NCBI GenBank assembly: GCA_013180625.2
Contig: SNVD02006970.1
Coordinates: 62,001 to 126,000 of the forward strand
Origin: Boswellia sacra
Lineage: Eukaryota; Streptophyta; Magnoliopsida; Sapindales; Burseraceae
DNA: 64,000 nucleotides
Direction of reading: 5' to 3'
The stretch's first letter is position 1, and every line of letters starts with the position of its first letter. The notes beneath the pieces are model-generated. The model was not told the origin of the DNA. It worked only from the letters and a program-made list of their open reading frames with translations, and made no database searches. Both the position numbers and the translations under genes were made by a program. This document shows, piece by piece, positions 25,401-36,422 of the stretch.

Positions 25401-27593
25401 ATAGCTAGGGGCGTGTCATGTCAAACTCATCCTATAAAAGCCCCTTTTTTTGCCTAAAATCTACAATCTCGTACTCATACTCTAACTTGAAACATTGAAA
25501 TGCAGAGTGTTGTTATTCAAGCCTTATTAAATCTCTTTTTAAGTCTCTTTTCTAAAGATAGATTAGATAAGGTCAAAATTATCCTTTATTTAAAATTTAT
25601 TTACCATATAACCCACATTGTCTTCCTCCTCTAATGTTTTCTTTTCTTTTGTTGTCCTTAGAAAACTGATTTCTTATTTTACAGGAGCATGATAATTAAA
25701 TGCTATAGATCATTAAACCATAGATTAAAGCCTTCATTACAATTGTAGTACGTTGACATCACTCTTGAAAATTAAAAGCTTTAAAGCTCCATTCTCTTTC
25801 CGGTTTTTTCTCTTTCTTTTGGCTATCCGCTTGTGCTTTTAAACCATACAGTAGCAAAATAGAGCTTGGATAGAACAGGGTAAAGAAAGGGCTAGGCTCA
25901 AACTAATAGATTTTTTTTTTTTGTCCCAAGTCCAACAAACTTAGAATGCAAGACTCTAATGATATGTTCCTTTTAAACTTAAATCTGGTTTTCTATGTTG
26001 CACAATTTTTTAATGTATTTTACATTCAATACCAGTCATATATCCTTTCCAAAATTTAAAATAATTCAAAAATCAATCATATATTCTTTAAATTCTATTG
26101 AAAACAAAAATACAAAATCATAAGAAGAACACACCCTAAGGGACTACATCTATCTAATATTTTATCTATTGCCATCCAGTGTAAGACAATTAATGTTTTG
26201 ATATTAATCCAGTGGAAGACGACTAATGTTTTAAGTCCTACTTCTATTCTAGCCAACAAGCCTATTTCTTGACTTTCGAATTGGGTTCATTCTAGCTTTC
26301 CTCTGAGAACCGGGTCCAACCCAAGGTCAGTTTTTAGTCTTTTTAGAGAGTGCTAGTACACAAGCAAGTGAGAAGTTACATATTACTTGATTTTAAATTA
26401 CAACTGGAGGAAAAAAAAAAAAACCAACAATAGCAGTAGCAACGGAAGGTAATATTTATTAAATTTAAATAATTAAAAAGGATAAATATGTTATTTTTTA
26501 AAATATATTTAGAAATGGGCTTAGAAAGAGATTGAGTCCCTTAAATAACAACACTCGGAGATGCAGGATAAGTGTTGAACATGGGCTTCAGCTAGAAACT
26601 AAACCCGTAAACTAGAATCGTTGGGCCGAGGATCCAATGGTGGGGTAGGATCTTCCACTTTCCTCTTAAAAATCCTTATCTAAATTTTAAATTTATAAAC
26701 AATCTATAAAATTAGTTAAAAAATCAATCCATGAACTTTTAACTTTCTCTTTATCGAAATTAAGAAAAGTAGTTAAAATTGAAATCTTCTATCATTACCT
26801 AGTCTTAGTTCTTACTCTTATATGATCAAATAAAATCAACTTTCATAAAATTTCTTTTTCCAATCCAAGCAATCTTAATTAATCAATGCCCTATTTGAAA
26901 CCCAATCTTTTCCTCTATAGGCAAACGTAATCAACTCTCTTTGAAACTCATAATGGAAACTATCTTAGAACCAATTGGTGAAGTTCAACGGCAACAAGAA
27001 AAATACTGATACAATAAACCAGAATTAGTTCGTTAGAACTTATATTTACCAAATGTATTTTAGAAGTTGAATATGATAAATAAAAAAATGGTAGAGATGT
27101 ATATACAGAGTAATTGGTATATGTTTTAGCAAAACTATGTTTTTTATAGTTTGTACTTAACGATAATTTAAAAGGTGCGTAGTTTAGGTATTTAATTTTT
27201 TTATTAAAATTGAGGTGTTTTAAGTATTTTTAAGGATAAATTTAACCTTATGCCCATAATGAAATGAGTCAAAGTGAATTGTTAATAAAATCTTTTTAGT
27301 AGGAGTTTTATATTTATTTGCAAAAAGGGATAAATAAAATGAATAATGCTAATCTACAACAACATATTAAGTTGACAAACTATTTTTTAATTAATAATTA
27401 TCATGTTATGTAATTTAATCTCTTTATTTATTTTTAAGTTTTCTTATCTAGTGATATAATGTCAACAAAATTTGTATAAAAGTTCATTTTAAATGGATTA
27501 TAGATATAACAATAATCAAATAAATTAAAATTTTACCATCAACTGAAAACAAAAAAAAGTAGTTTTAAAAGACAACACATGTTATGTGTATGT
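22432..27593. other. gene-free AT-rich region
   Basis: About 5.2 kb with no credible gene on either strand. Parts read like an old LTR retrotransposon or intron-like DNA (for example 24240-24560 and 25170-25450), but I could not find paired LTRs, a primer-binding site or coding remnants. A copy of a dispersed terminal repeat lies at 25960-26145. Confidence 0.5.
25960..26145 (+). repeat. single copy of a dispersed terminal repeat
   Basis: Similar over about 170 bp to 54762-54930 (same strand) and to 56103-56275 (opposite strand). The shared core includes a stretch reading caaaatttaaaataattcaa, then attgaaaacaaaaatac and agaacacacc. At the other locus the two copies are the TIRs of one element; here only one end was found, so this is probably a solo terminus or truncated copy. 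Confidence 0.65.
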
Positions 27594-28520
27594 TGTGTAT
27601 GTAGAGATGGCAAGATGTAACATGGGTAGGGATGGCAAAATGACCCATCGGGTCCGGGGCCTCGGCGTGACTCATGTTTTAGGGGCGGGTCTTGACCCTT
27701 TTTTTTTTTTTTAATTTAGGGGCAGGTTTGGGTCTCTTAAAGTATTGACCCGTTCGGGGTGGGCCAGGGCTCGGGTCAAGCCTCTAGCCCCTTCTAACCC
27801 ACCCCTCCCCGCACAGTATTAGGATGTATATGAAAAAAATAAAGTATTTGAACTTACAAATAATTTTTAGGGGTGATTATGATAAATTATAATATTTTTG
27901 AATCCCATGAATTTTACTAGACTATATAAACAAAATATTAATTTATAACTTATCTCCTAAAACCTAAGCCATACAGTGACGGAGCCAAAAAGTTTATCAA
28001 GGGAGGGCAAAATTTTATGAACAGTAAAATTTTTGTCATGTAAGTTTATGAACAGTAAAATTTCAAAATTTTCATATTGATAATAATATATTCAATTACT
28101 AAGTAATTTCATGTCAAATTACTAAGTTGATTATTTAATATTTGAAAGTATGATATAATATCTAATTTATCATATTATTAACTAAATTTTTATTTAACCA
28201 TTGATCCTCATTTAGTTATGTAAATAAATTTTCAAAAAATAAAAATAAAAGCACTTTCTTAAAGAAGAATAATCAACTTAGTAATTTACTATCCAAATAA
28301 ATAATAGTTGACTTTTCAGTAATAAATCTAAAATTTTCTAATATTGATAACTTTAAATAATTCAATATATCTAACAAAGTTTCAATTCTTAATTTATGAT
28401 GCAAATAAATATTAGACGAGGCATGTAACGTCCATGCTTATTTTATTTATATTATAACAAATATAAAATATTCAAAATCATGACCCTTAACATAGTCTAG
28501 AAAAATTATATATATATATA

Positions 28521-28912
28521 TAAATAACTAGTAAGTCATTGGATGAAAAAATAAAGTAACTACATAGAACTATTGTCTCATTTTCATAGATAATATAATG
28601 ATAATATGTAAATAGCTATAAATTATAAACCAAGATGAAAAATAAAAAAAAGTAATCTTCAACAATATTAAATCATAGTACATTTGCTTAATATGATAAA
28701 AACCAATATATATATATAAATAACTAGTAAGTCATTGGATGAAAAAATAAAGCAACTACATAGAACTATTATCTCATTTTCATAGATAATATAATGATAA
28801 TAAGTAAATAGCTATAAATTATAAACCAAGATGAAGAATAAAAAAAAGTAATCTTCAACAATATTAAATCATAGTACATTTGCTTAGTATGATAAAAGCC
28901 AATAAATAAAAG
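28521..28912 (+). repeat. 196-bp tandem duplication
   Basis: Two nearly identical copies, 28521-28716 and 28717-28912, sharing taaataactagtaagtcatt through tttgctta.tatgataaaa, with only a few substitutions. The copies abut at an AT-dinucleotide run, which suggests slippage or unequal exchange. Confidence 0.85.
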
Positions 28913-29269
28913 ACAAGAAGAAAATTTTTACTTTTGCATATACTAACTTTCAATTCTTGTTATGTAAATAGACGAAACACACAAGATGGATATGTTGTTA
29001 TTTGATGAATGTGTCGAATGAAGTAAAGAAGAAGAAGAAGAAGAAATAATTTCTTGTTTTATGTAAATAAATGGGAAAGAAAACATAATCCTTTATTTTA
29101 TGTATCACAAAAGATAAAGTATGATTTTAAATTTGTTAAGGTGACAATAAAAAAAAAGGATCAACTTTAATTAAATTTATAATTTTTAAAAAAAGGAGGG
29201 GCAAAATAAATAATATATTTTAAAAAAATTTCAAATCTAAAAATTGAAAAAATGGACACAATTACTCTA

Positions 29270-29640
29270 TTTTCAACACTTGACACTCGAGACTTACATG
29301 TCGAGTCTTGTCGAGTCGTGTCGGATTTACAACCGATACTCGATATCAGTCTATTTTCGAAGACATCGAGTGTCGGATGCATCACACTAGCTTTCATCCG
29401 ACATGTCGAGTGTCGGATATGTGAAAACCGACTTATCGAACCATGTATCTGACACTCGACATGTCGGATGAAAGCTTGTGTCGAGTGTCGGATGATACAT
29501 TCGACACTCGAATAATTCGACATCCGACAAAGTCGTATAGTCGGTTGGAGGTATCTGACTCGACAGGAGTTTTGTCGGTTTATGTTGTCGAGCTCTATTG
29601 AGCGAGTCGAGTTTGATCGAGTTTTGTCGAGCGTTTTGGC
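29270..29640. repeat. TCGAGTGTCGG-rich segment of a MULE-like fragment
   Basis: Repeated TCGAGTGTCGGAT / ATCCGACACTCGA units in both orientations, including a hairpin at 29388-29477. The open frames on both strands through 29167-29764 are translations of these repeats and are not genes. The unit resembles the minisatellite of the 20871 element. Confidence 0.75.
29388..29477. repeat. hairpin-forming inverted repeat
   Basis: An arm of about 36 bp (tagctttcatccgacatgtc...) is repeated in reverse complement (...gacatgtcggatgaaagctt) around a loop of about 15 bp. Only a few mismatches separate the arms. Confidence 0.8.
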
Positions 29641-30294
29641 AGGTTACACGACCCAAACACGATTAAGACAAGTTCGCGGGTTGTGTCAAAAATTCCTACC
29701 AATTTTTATAACTTATCTCCTAAAACTAAGCGCTAAGCCATATTCCCGTCTCTTTATTGTTTAAATCCCTAAAAATCGAAGCACCACCATCAGACCCACT
29801 CGACCATCTGCAGCTCCCTCCAGCGTCCGTCGTAAGCTCGCAGCACCTCCACGGCTTTAGATCGCCGTCACAGCTCTAGCCTCCAGCGCCGCAGCTCCTC
29901 CGCGGATCCAGGTCGTTATGAAATTAATATTGGGAAATTGATGAACTTAAAAATAGTTAATAATCTTAAACTAATATGCTTAACGTATCTACTTGCACTT
30001 CTGACTTCCCTTTGCTTTTTTGTCTAATTGTCTTTTAGCTTTTTTCTATCATATCATATGTTAATACACAGTCTCTTTCTACCCAAAACTCTTGTTAATT
30101 CTAAGATTTGGTTATCTTTGTTTGATGAATTCTGAACGTTTCTTTGTCTAGGTACATCCCTTCATAGGTCTTTAATCTTAATCAATTATTAATCCAAGTA
30201 TAATTACATGCTTGATGAAATTTTAGTGTTACATTTTTTAATGTTGCATATCTTAATGTTGCATTTTTTTTTTTGTGATTTTTGTAGGTAAACA

Positions 30295-32573
30295 ATGTCA
30301 ATGTCTTCACAATCACAACAAGAAATGGGGATGTCAAATACCCTAAATCATAGTGATGATTTAAACATTGATAAAGATTCTAAAGATGTTGCTATATCCA
30401 CTAGTAAGAGACGGCTAGAAGATGATGATGATGACTTGTCTCAACATAGTAAAAAGTCTAGGACAACATCACAAGTTTGGCAACATTTTACAAAGTTAGT
30501 TATTGATGGAGTACCAAAAGCACGTTGTAACCATTGTGGCACAAAATTAGTTGCTAGGGCGTCAGATGGCACCTCCCATTTAATAAGCATTTGAAGAGAT
30601 GTCATCGAGCTAATCAACTAACCATGGAACAAAGCATTTTGAAATTCCAAAAACAAAGTGATGTAACTCTTACAAACTTGGTATGCCATGATAAATATGC
30701 TTTTGATAAAGATGTTTATAAGACTCTAGTTGCAAAAATGATTGTTTTGCATGAACTTCCATTGCGATTTGTTGAGTATGAGGGCTTTAGGGAAATGATG
30801 AATTATGTCCAACCTTTGTTTGGTACCATGAGTAGAAACACATTGAAGAATGAAATATTCAAGTTGTTTGAAAGTGAGAAAGGGAAGATAATGGAATTAT
30901 TGGAAAACATACAAGGAAGGATAGCTATAACAACCGACATGTGGACTTCTAGCAACCAAAAGGAAGGATATATGGTTATAACAACCCATTTTATTGACAA
31001 TTCATGGAAACTTCGTAATCGGATTTTGAGGTATGTTCAAAGTTACAATTTTATCTTACTTTATTAATTTGTTTATATTAAATATAGTTTCTAATAATTT
31101 TATTGTTTATAATTGTTAGGTTTGTATATGTGCCAGCCCCACATACGGCTGAATGTCTTAGAAAAGTGTTGGTTGATTGCTTGTATGATTGGAATTTGGA
31201 AAGAAAATTATCTACTTTAACTGTAGATAATTGTTCTACCAATGATGCTATGATAAAGCAAGTACTTGATAAATTGGGTGATAGGCATTTGATGTTGCGT
31301 GAGAAACTTTTTCACATGCGGTGTTGTGCTCATATATTGAACCTAATAGTTAAAGATGGGTTAGAAGTGATTGGAAATGGCATTGAGAAGGTTAGGGATA
31401 GTGTTGCTTTTTGGACATCTACACCTAAGAGAATGAAAAAGTTTGAGGAGAATGGACGTCACTTGAAAGTGACATTTAATAAGACCTTGTCTCTTGATTG
31501 TAAAACTAGGTGAAACTCTACTTACAAGATGTTGAGTACAGCTTTAGCCTATATAGATGTGTTTGCTCTTTTGAAGGAGCGTGATAATCAATATATAGAT
31601 TTGCCTAAGGAAGAGGAGTGGGCAGTAGCAAAACTTGTGTGTGATCATTTGGAAAAGTTCTATAGGTTGACTAAAATATTTTCTAGAACAAATTATCCCA
31701 TAGCAAACAAGTTTTTTCCAAAAATTGGTGAGTTAAGATTATCTTTGAGCTCTTGGCTTATGTCTCCTTCTAAAAAGATTCAAGAAATGGCTAATGCAAT
31801 GATTAAAAAGTTTGAAAAGTATTGGAATGTTATCCATGGAGTGTTAGCTGTGGCTGTGGTTTTAGATCCTAGATGTAAAATCGTGATGGTAGAGTTTGTA
31901 TACAAGAAGATTTATGGAGATGGTGCTTTTGAGCATATTGAGAGAGTACGTACTCTTTGTGAAGATTTGGTGATAGATTATCAATGTAGACTTGGTTTAG
32001 GTACTAATGAGTCAAGCAAATTTGTTGCAAATTTACCAGATCCAGGAGGTGTTACAGGAGACGATGCATCAAGTGAGTTTGATATTGAATATGAAAAATT
32101 TAAAGAAAGTACTAATATGGGATTGCAAAAGAAGTCTGAGCTTGATATTTATTTGGAGGATCACGTAGTTAGTGGTCTTGACTTTGATGTTTCGCTTTGG
32201 TGGAAGATGAATAAAAGTAAGTTTCTTGTATTGTCCACTATTGCTAGAGATGTTTTGGCTATCCCCGTATCCACAGTTCCATCTGAATCCGCTTTTAGCA
32301 TAAGTGGTAGAGTTTTGAGTTCACATCATAGTAGACTTTTTCCTGACACATTGGAAGCATTAATGTGTACCCAAAATTGGTTATAGCTAAAAACGCAAGG
32401 TATAAGTTTCAATATACTATGTTTATCTTATTGATTATTATTAATTTTATTGAATTTCCTTATTTACTTATTAATTTGGTTATTATATGTTTCTAGGTGT
32501 AATTCCTCAAGAAGAGATGGTTGGAGAGGAAACATTGGATGATGAAAGAGGAAGTTTAATGACATCTTTGTGA
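30295..32573 (+). pseudogene. hAT transposase with BED zinc finger, inactivated
   Basis: Acidic/basic N-terminus, then a BED finger (VWQHFTKL...CNHCGTKL...HLKRCH). A one-base frameshift near 30578-30590 falls inside the finger; the frame resumes at KHLKRCHRAN. The catalytic core has TTDMWTSSNQKEGYM, and an intron (31031-31119) restores RILRFVYVPAPHTAECL. At 31511-31513 TGA stands where hAT proteins have Trp (LDCKTR*NSTYKML), and at 32384-32386 TAG stands for another Trp. The C-terminal dimerisation region (LDFDVSLWWK...PSESAFSISGRVLSSHHSRL) is intact, with a likely last exon 32497-32573 after a donor at 32400. Resembles plant RICESLEEPER/DAYSLEEPER-like transposases. With few lesions, it was inactivated recently and cannot make full-length protein as read. 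Confidence 0.9.
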
Positions 32574-33644
32574 GGTTGTTTCGTTGGAGTGTTAATTATA
32601 GGAAGTTGATCTTGTGTGCTATCAACTTGTTGGTTTGGTTTCGTTAAAGTGTTTACATTATTTTTATTTACTAGTTACTATGTTGGTATTGGTATTTTTT
32701 TATTGTTGTGAGTTATTTACTTTGATGTGTTTATTATTGTTGTCGCCATGTACTTGTTGATTTTGTTTATTGGTGACTTGGTATTGTTTGTTGAATTATT
32801 GTTTACTTGGAAATTTTAAATTTTGAATGGAATGATGGTTTTTTAGTTGTTGATTCTTGCGCGTATGTATGATTTTAGTTTGAAGATATATTGTCTTCAA
32901 ACTTGTTAAAAAATGGGCATAATTGGGTACTTCACATAGAATGGGGTGGTTATGGAATTTTATAGGGGGGCGGGGCAAAAAAACTGTAGAATGGGGTGGT
33001 TATGAAATTTTACAGGGGCGGGGTGAGGCGGGGCTGGGTACTAGCTGCCCCGGAACCGCCCCGCCCCATTGCCAACCCTAAACATGGGGTTAGGGATCCA
33101 TGGGGATCCACCTCTATTGGGGTTGGGATCGGGGTAGTTTTCATAGGGTGGGGCGGGGATGGGATATAATTTTAATCCCTGCATTGTTATGAAGTGGGAA
33201 TGGGTTTACTACTCCGCTAACTCATCACCCCATATTTGCCCCACACCCTACCATTATATATAAAAATATATAATTTATTGTTATTTTTATTTTCTTATAC
33301 TAAAATTTTATATATAAAAAATATATAAAGTTAAAAATACTACTTTTATTTCACATTTAATATACTGATTATAAAAAAACATAAAATTATATTATTATCT
33401 AAAAATAAAATGTTATGCTATTTTATTAAAACCCTAACTTTTATTATATAAAAGATTTTTGCATTGGGAATAGGGTAGGGTAGGGGCAGGGAAAGTATTC
33501 CTCGCATGGGGATTTCTCATCCTTGTCCTGCTCTAAAAAACATTGGGAATAGGTAGGAAATGAGGGTTAGATTGAACAATGGGGTGGGAAATGGGTAGGG
33601 CCTCCCGACCTCCACTCTGCCCTATTGCCATCCTAATGTGTATG

Positions 33645-36422
33645 GTTCTTAAGAAGTTTTGACTCTTTTGCTACAGTAGAAAGAATGTGATTATTCCTGA
33701 TGCAATAATATTTGGTTTCAAACAGAATACTGTAACTCTGATCGTGGATAAGAGTGTGTAACGAACAACTTTGATTTATGCAAAACCATATGGCAGTTGT
33801 ACTGTAGCAAAACCTGTAATGAAGGGAATTGCTACAGTATAGCTACCATATGGTACAACAAAAATCAAAATTGTATAAAAGTCGTAAATAAGTGTATAAA
33901 AGTTGTAAATAAGTAAATCAAAAATGTGTTCTAACTTTTATTTACTCATTTACGACTTTTCAACTTTTATTTATTTGTTTACAACTTTTATACAATTTTG
34001 ATTACCATACAGCAGTTGTACTGTAACAAAACCGTAATGAAGTTGTAGTCATTAATTTGTTGTTTTAATTTGTTTACTATTAGAACCTGTTGTACGACCC
34101 ATAATTTTTTATAGGTCAAGTATTTTAAGTAATTTCTTTGCGTATATATAGCTTTTTCTTTTTAAAAAATAAAACCTCTTAAGTAATTTATCAATTTTTT
34201 TAATAAGCATAATTTATATGTGAATTTTTTTTCAAAAAGTATTTTTATGTCACAACCTTAATTTTTAAAACGACATTATTTTTTAAAACGCCTTTATAAT
34301 TAGGTTTTTTTTTTTTTGGAGATCCTATAATTCATTGAAGAATTAAATATTAAAACAAATTAAGAATTTATAATTAGGGTTTACTAAAATAATAGCTGAA
34401 GGCTAATAAATAGATTTTATGTCCAATTCAATAATTGTACATATACAACCTAACAAGTATAATAAAACCATTTTTTTAATCAATAATACAATTTATAAAC
34501 AATAATCAATCCATTGGATAAATAAAATATTAATCATAAATTAATAAATCATGACAATCTAATTGCATTGTACCAAATCAAGTTATATAAAATTTTGTAT
34601 TAATATGAAAAGAATATTTCTACAAGTGACATGCGGTCTATTCATATCAATTGTTGGAAATCCAATCTGAAGTTGATCCAATATTTTAAAATTGGGTCGG
34701 GTTATCAGTATAATGTCACATTATTATATAATCTTCCTCCATGGTTACGTAAAGGTTTTAAACATATGTAAATGTGGCAACTTTAACAACCCAACGATCA
34801 AATCCAAAACTTATGTATAACTTAAACGTAACGCTTTTGATTTCACATGGGAATGATGAAGCAAGTGATCATTTTGGATCCACAAGGAGCTGTATCAGTT
34901 ATGATGAACATGTATCACCACTCTCTTGATTCACTTTATTCCTAAGTTTCTTGCCATTCGTTCAGTTTGTTGTGGTTGCTGCCTCTAGTTTTTTCTATAT
35001 TCAAATGTCATTACATCACCTTTTTATCTTTTTCTTTTCCTTTTTTTTTTAGTTTAAACGTAACTTGTCGTATTAATTTAATTAAATACTTCAATTTGGA
35101 GCACATAATAATGTTACTCGACCTTTAATAACTCATATGAGAGTGTTAACTTTTATGATTTTGTGCACTCTATATATATATATATATATAAAATACAAAG
35201 TATAATTCTTAAATGTATATATATGATATTTACCTAGCTTCAAGTGCTGCCGTGCATATAGTATTATCTTGAAAACAAACTAAATTACAATTCAAAACAG
35301 CCATCATTCTCATTCATTCATGAAATCGATCGGACAAATAATCTTGAGATAAATAATTACCTAACATGCGTCGATGGTGGGCTACCGCAGAATGTGAAGA
35401 AAATTTATTTTGGAGGAAGATGGAGCCATTATTTTTATCATTATAATTCAGCAAAACGATATTGAAGGAAAGAATTATAAAATAAACTAAGTAATGGGTC
35501 TTGGTACATATTCATAAATTAATCTAATAAAAAATAACACAAACGCCACTCCATCTATTCCTTGTGCGCATGCCCATTAAAAATAGTTTTATTATTTTTA
35601 TAATAATTGATTCGTCAACTACTCTACATTCATAAATAAATGATGAAACGGTAAAACAATAAAGAATACTGAAGAAAACTTACAACATCATCACTTGACC
35701 TAGAAATTTTGTGGGAGTAAAAAATTACTCAGAAAGGGAATAGACTCATGCAGCAATGAAGACCATATATATCTAAAGCTTCGATCGCCATCTCAATAAT
35801 ACTAGTTCTAAATACTGAAGAGGAGATTATTAGGAAACCAATGAAGACAACTTGCAATGGCGTATAGGACTTGCTTGCTATAATATCTCAAGCTTCTGTC
35901 GCCATCTCAATCAATCATATCTCCCATCTTACGGTCAATATAAAAATAATGTTTGATTTAAACTTAATTTTACTAGGCTATCAATTAATATCATTAAGCA
36001 GCAATATATCACTCAAGTACAAATTAAGCTAGAACATCCACACTACACAATCGCAAAATAAATAAATATTTAAATAATGAAATTAAATTCTCCTCATAAT
36101 CCATAATTTAATTTATATCCTAATAAATATATATATATATGTACATTACATACAGTACTAAACAGACTCAAAATGTGTTATATCGATTAGATCACTAATA
36201 TTATAGTATTTAATAATAATTAAAAAAAAAGACGATTGAACAGAAATAAATCACCGTGTGCACGTACGTACGTTCACGTTCTCTTTCAGCATATAACATA
36301 ATATAATAAAAAAATATATTATGCAACGAAGTAGTGTAAGTGGTTGTTGTGATCATCATTGTATTTATGTATAGAGTCTCCTCTCCTGTAGAATTAATTA
36401 ATTGTTATTGCATGCAAACAGA
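33645..36422. other. intergenic region upstream of PAP15
   Basis: No gene. It contains a foldback element (33786-34042), an AT run near 35170-35190, and a pair of imperfect direct repeats around agctt.cgatcgccatctcaat (about 35775-35805 and 35885-35915). The last few hundred bases should contain the PAP15 promoter; I found no phosphate-starvation P1BS motif (GNATATNC) close to the start. Confidence 0.5.
33786..34042. repeat. MITE-like foldback flanked by 38-bp direct repeats
   Basis: Two copies of a 38-39-bp sequence (ccata..gcagttgtactgta.caaaacc.gtaatgaag; 33786-33824 and 34005-34042) flank a hairpin. Its arms read aatcaaaattgtataaaagt.gtaaata and the reverse complement (about 33867-33925 and 33945-34004). 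Confidence 0.7.

Larger units (their letters stand above)
27974..29704. mobile_element. composite insertion inside the hAT
   Basis: The block begins CAGTGACGGAGCCA, a hAT-like terminus, right after AAGCCATA. About 30-38 bp preceding it (27942-27973, ttataacttatctcctaaaa...aagccata) recur at 29705-29742, after which the leader of the transposase gene resumes. The block contains a 196-bp tandem duplication (28521-28912), a gaagaagaag run near 29028-29045, and from about 29245 a second sequence whose start (ttgaaaaaatggacacaatt) resembles the TIR of the MULE at 20871 and which is full of TCGAGTGTCGG units. It is probably at least two nested elements; inner borders were not resolved. Confidence 0.55.
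27627..33080 (+). mobile_element. hAT transposon with a broken transposase gene
   Basis: 5454 bp. Left end TAGGGATGGCAAAATG; right end reads, in reverse complement, TAGGGTTGGCAATGGGGCGG. It is flanked by perfect 8-bp direct repeats AACATGGG (27619-27626 and 33081-33088). The plus strand carries a BED-finger hAT transposase (30295-32573) preceded by a C-rich leader exon ending near 29910. The left part is interrupted by another block (27974-29704). It inserted into the outer hAT at 27602-33636. Confidence 0.9.
27602..33636. mobile_element. outer small hAT element, split by a nested hAT
   Basis: Left end TAGAGATGGCAA (27602) and right end, reverse complement TTAGGATGGCAA (33636), flanked by perfect 8-bp direct repeats TGTGTATG (27594-27601 and 33637-33644). 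Removing the nested element at 27627-33080 and one copy of its target duplication leaves about 570 bp, rich in gggg/cccc blocks near the ends. The size, subterminal G/C runs and 8-bp duplication fit a non-autonomous hAT. Confidence 0.75.

Noticed and set aside
22600..25600. Possible LTR retrotransposon
   Set aside because: The style of sequence is LTR-like (24240-24560, 25170-25450), but no paired LTRs, primer-binding site or coding remnants were found.
29167..29764. Overlapping open frames around TCGAGTGTCGG units
   Set aside because: Repeat-derived and open on both strands; no domain.
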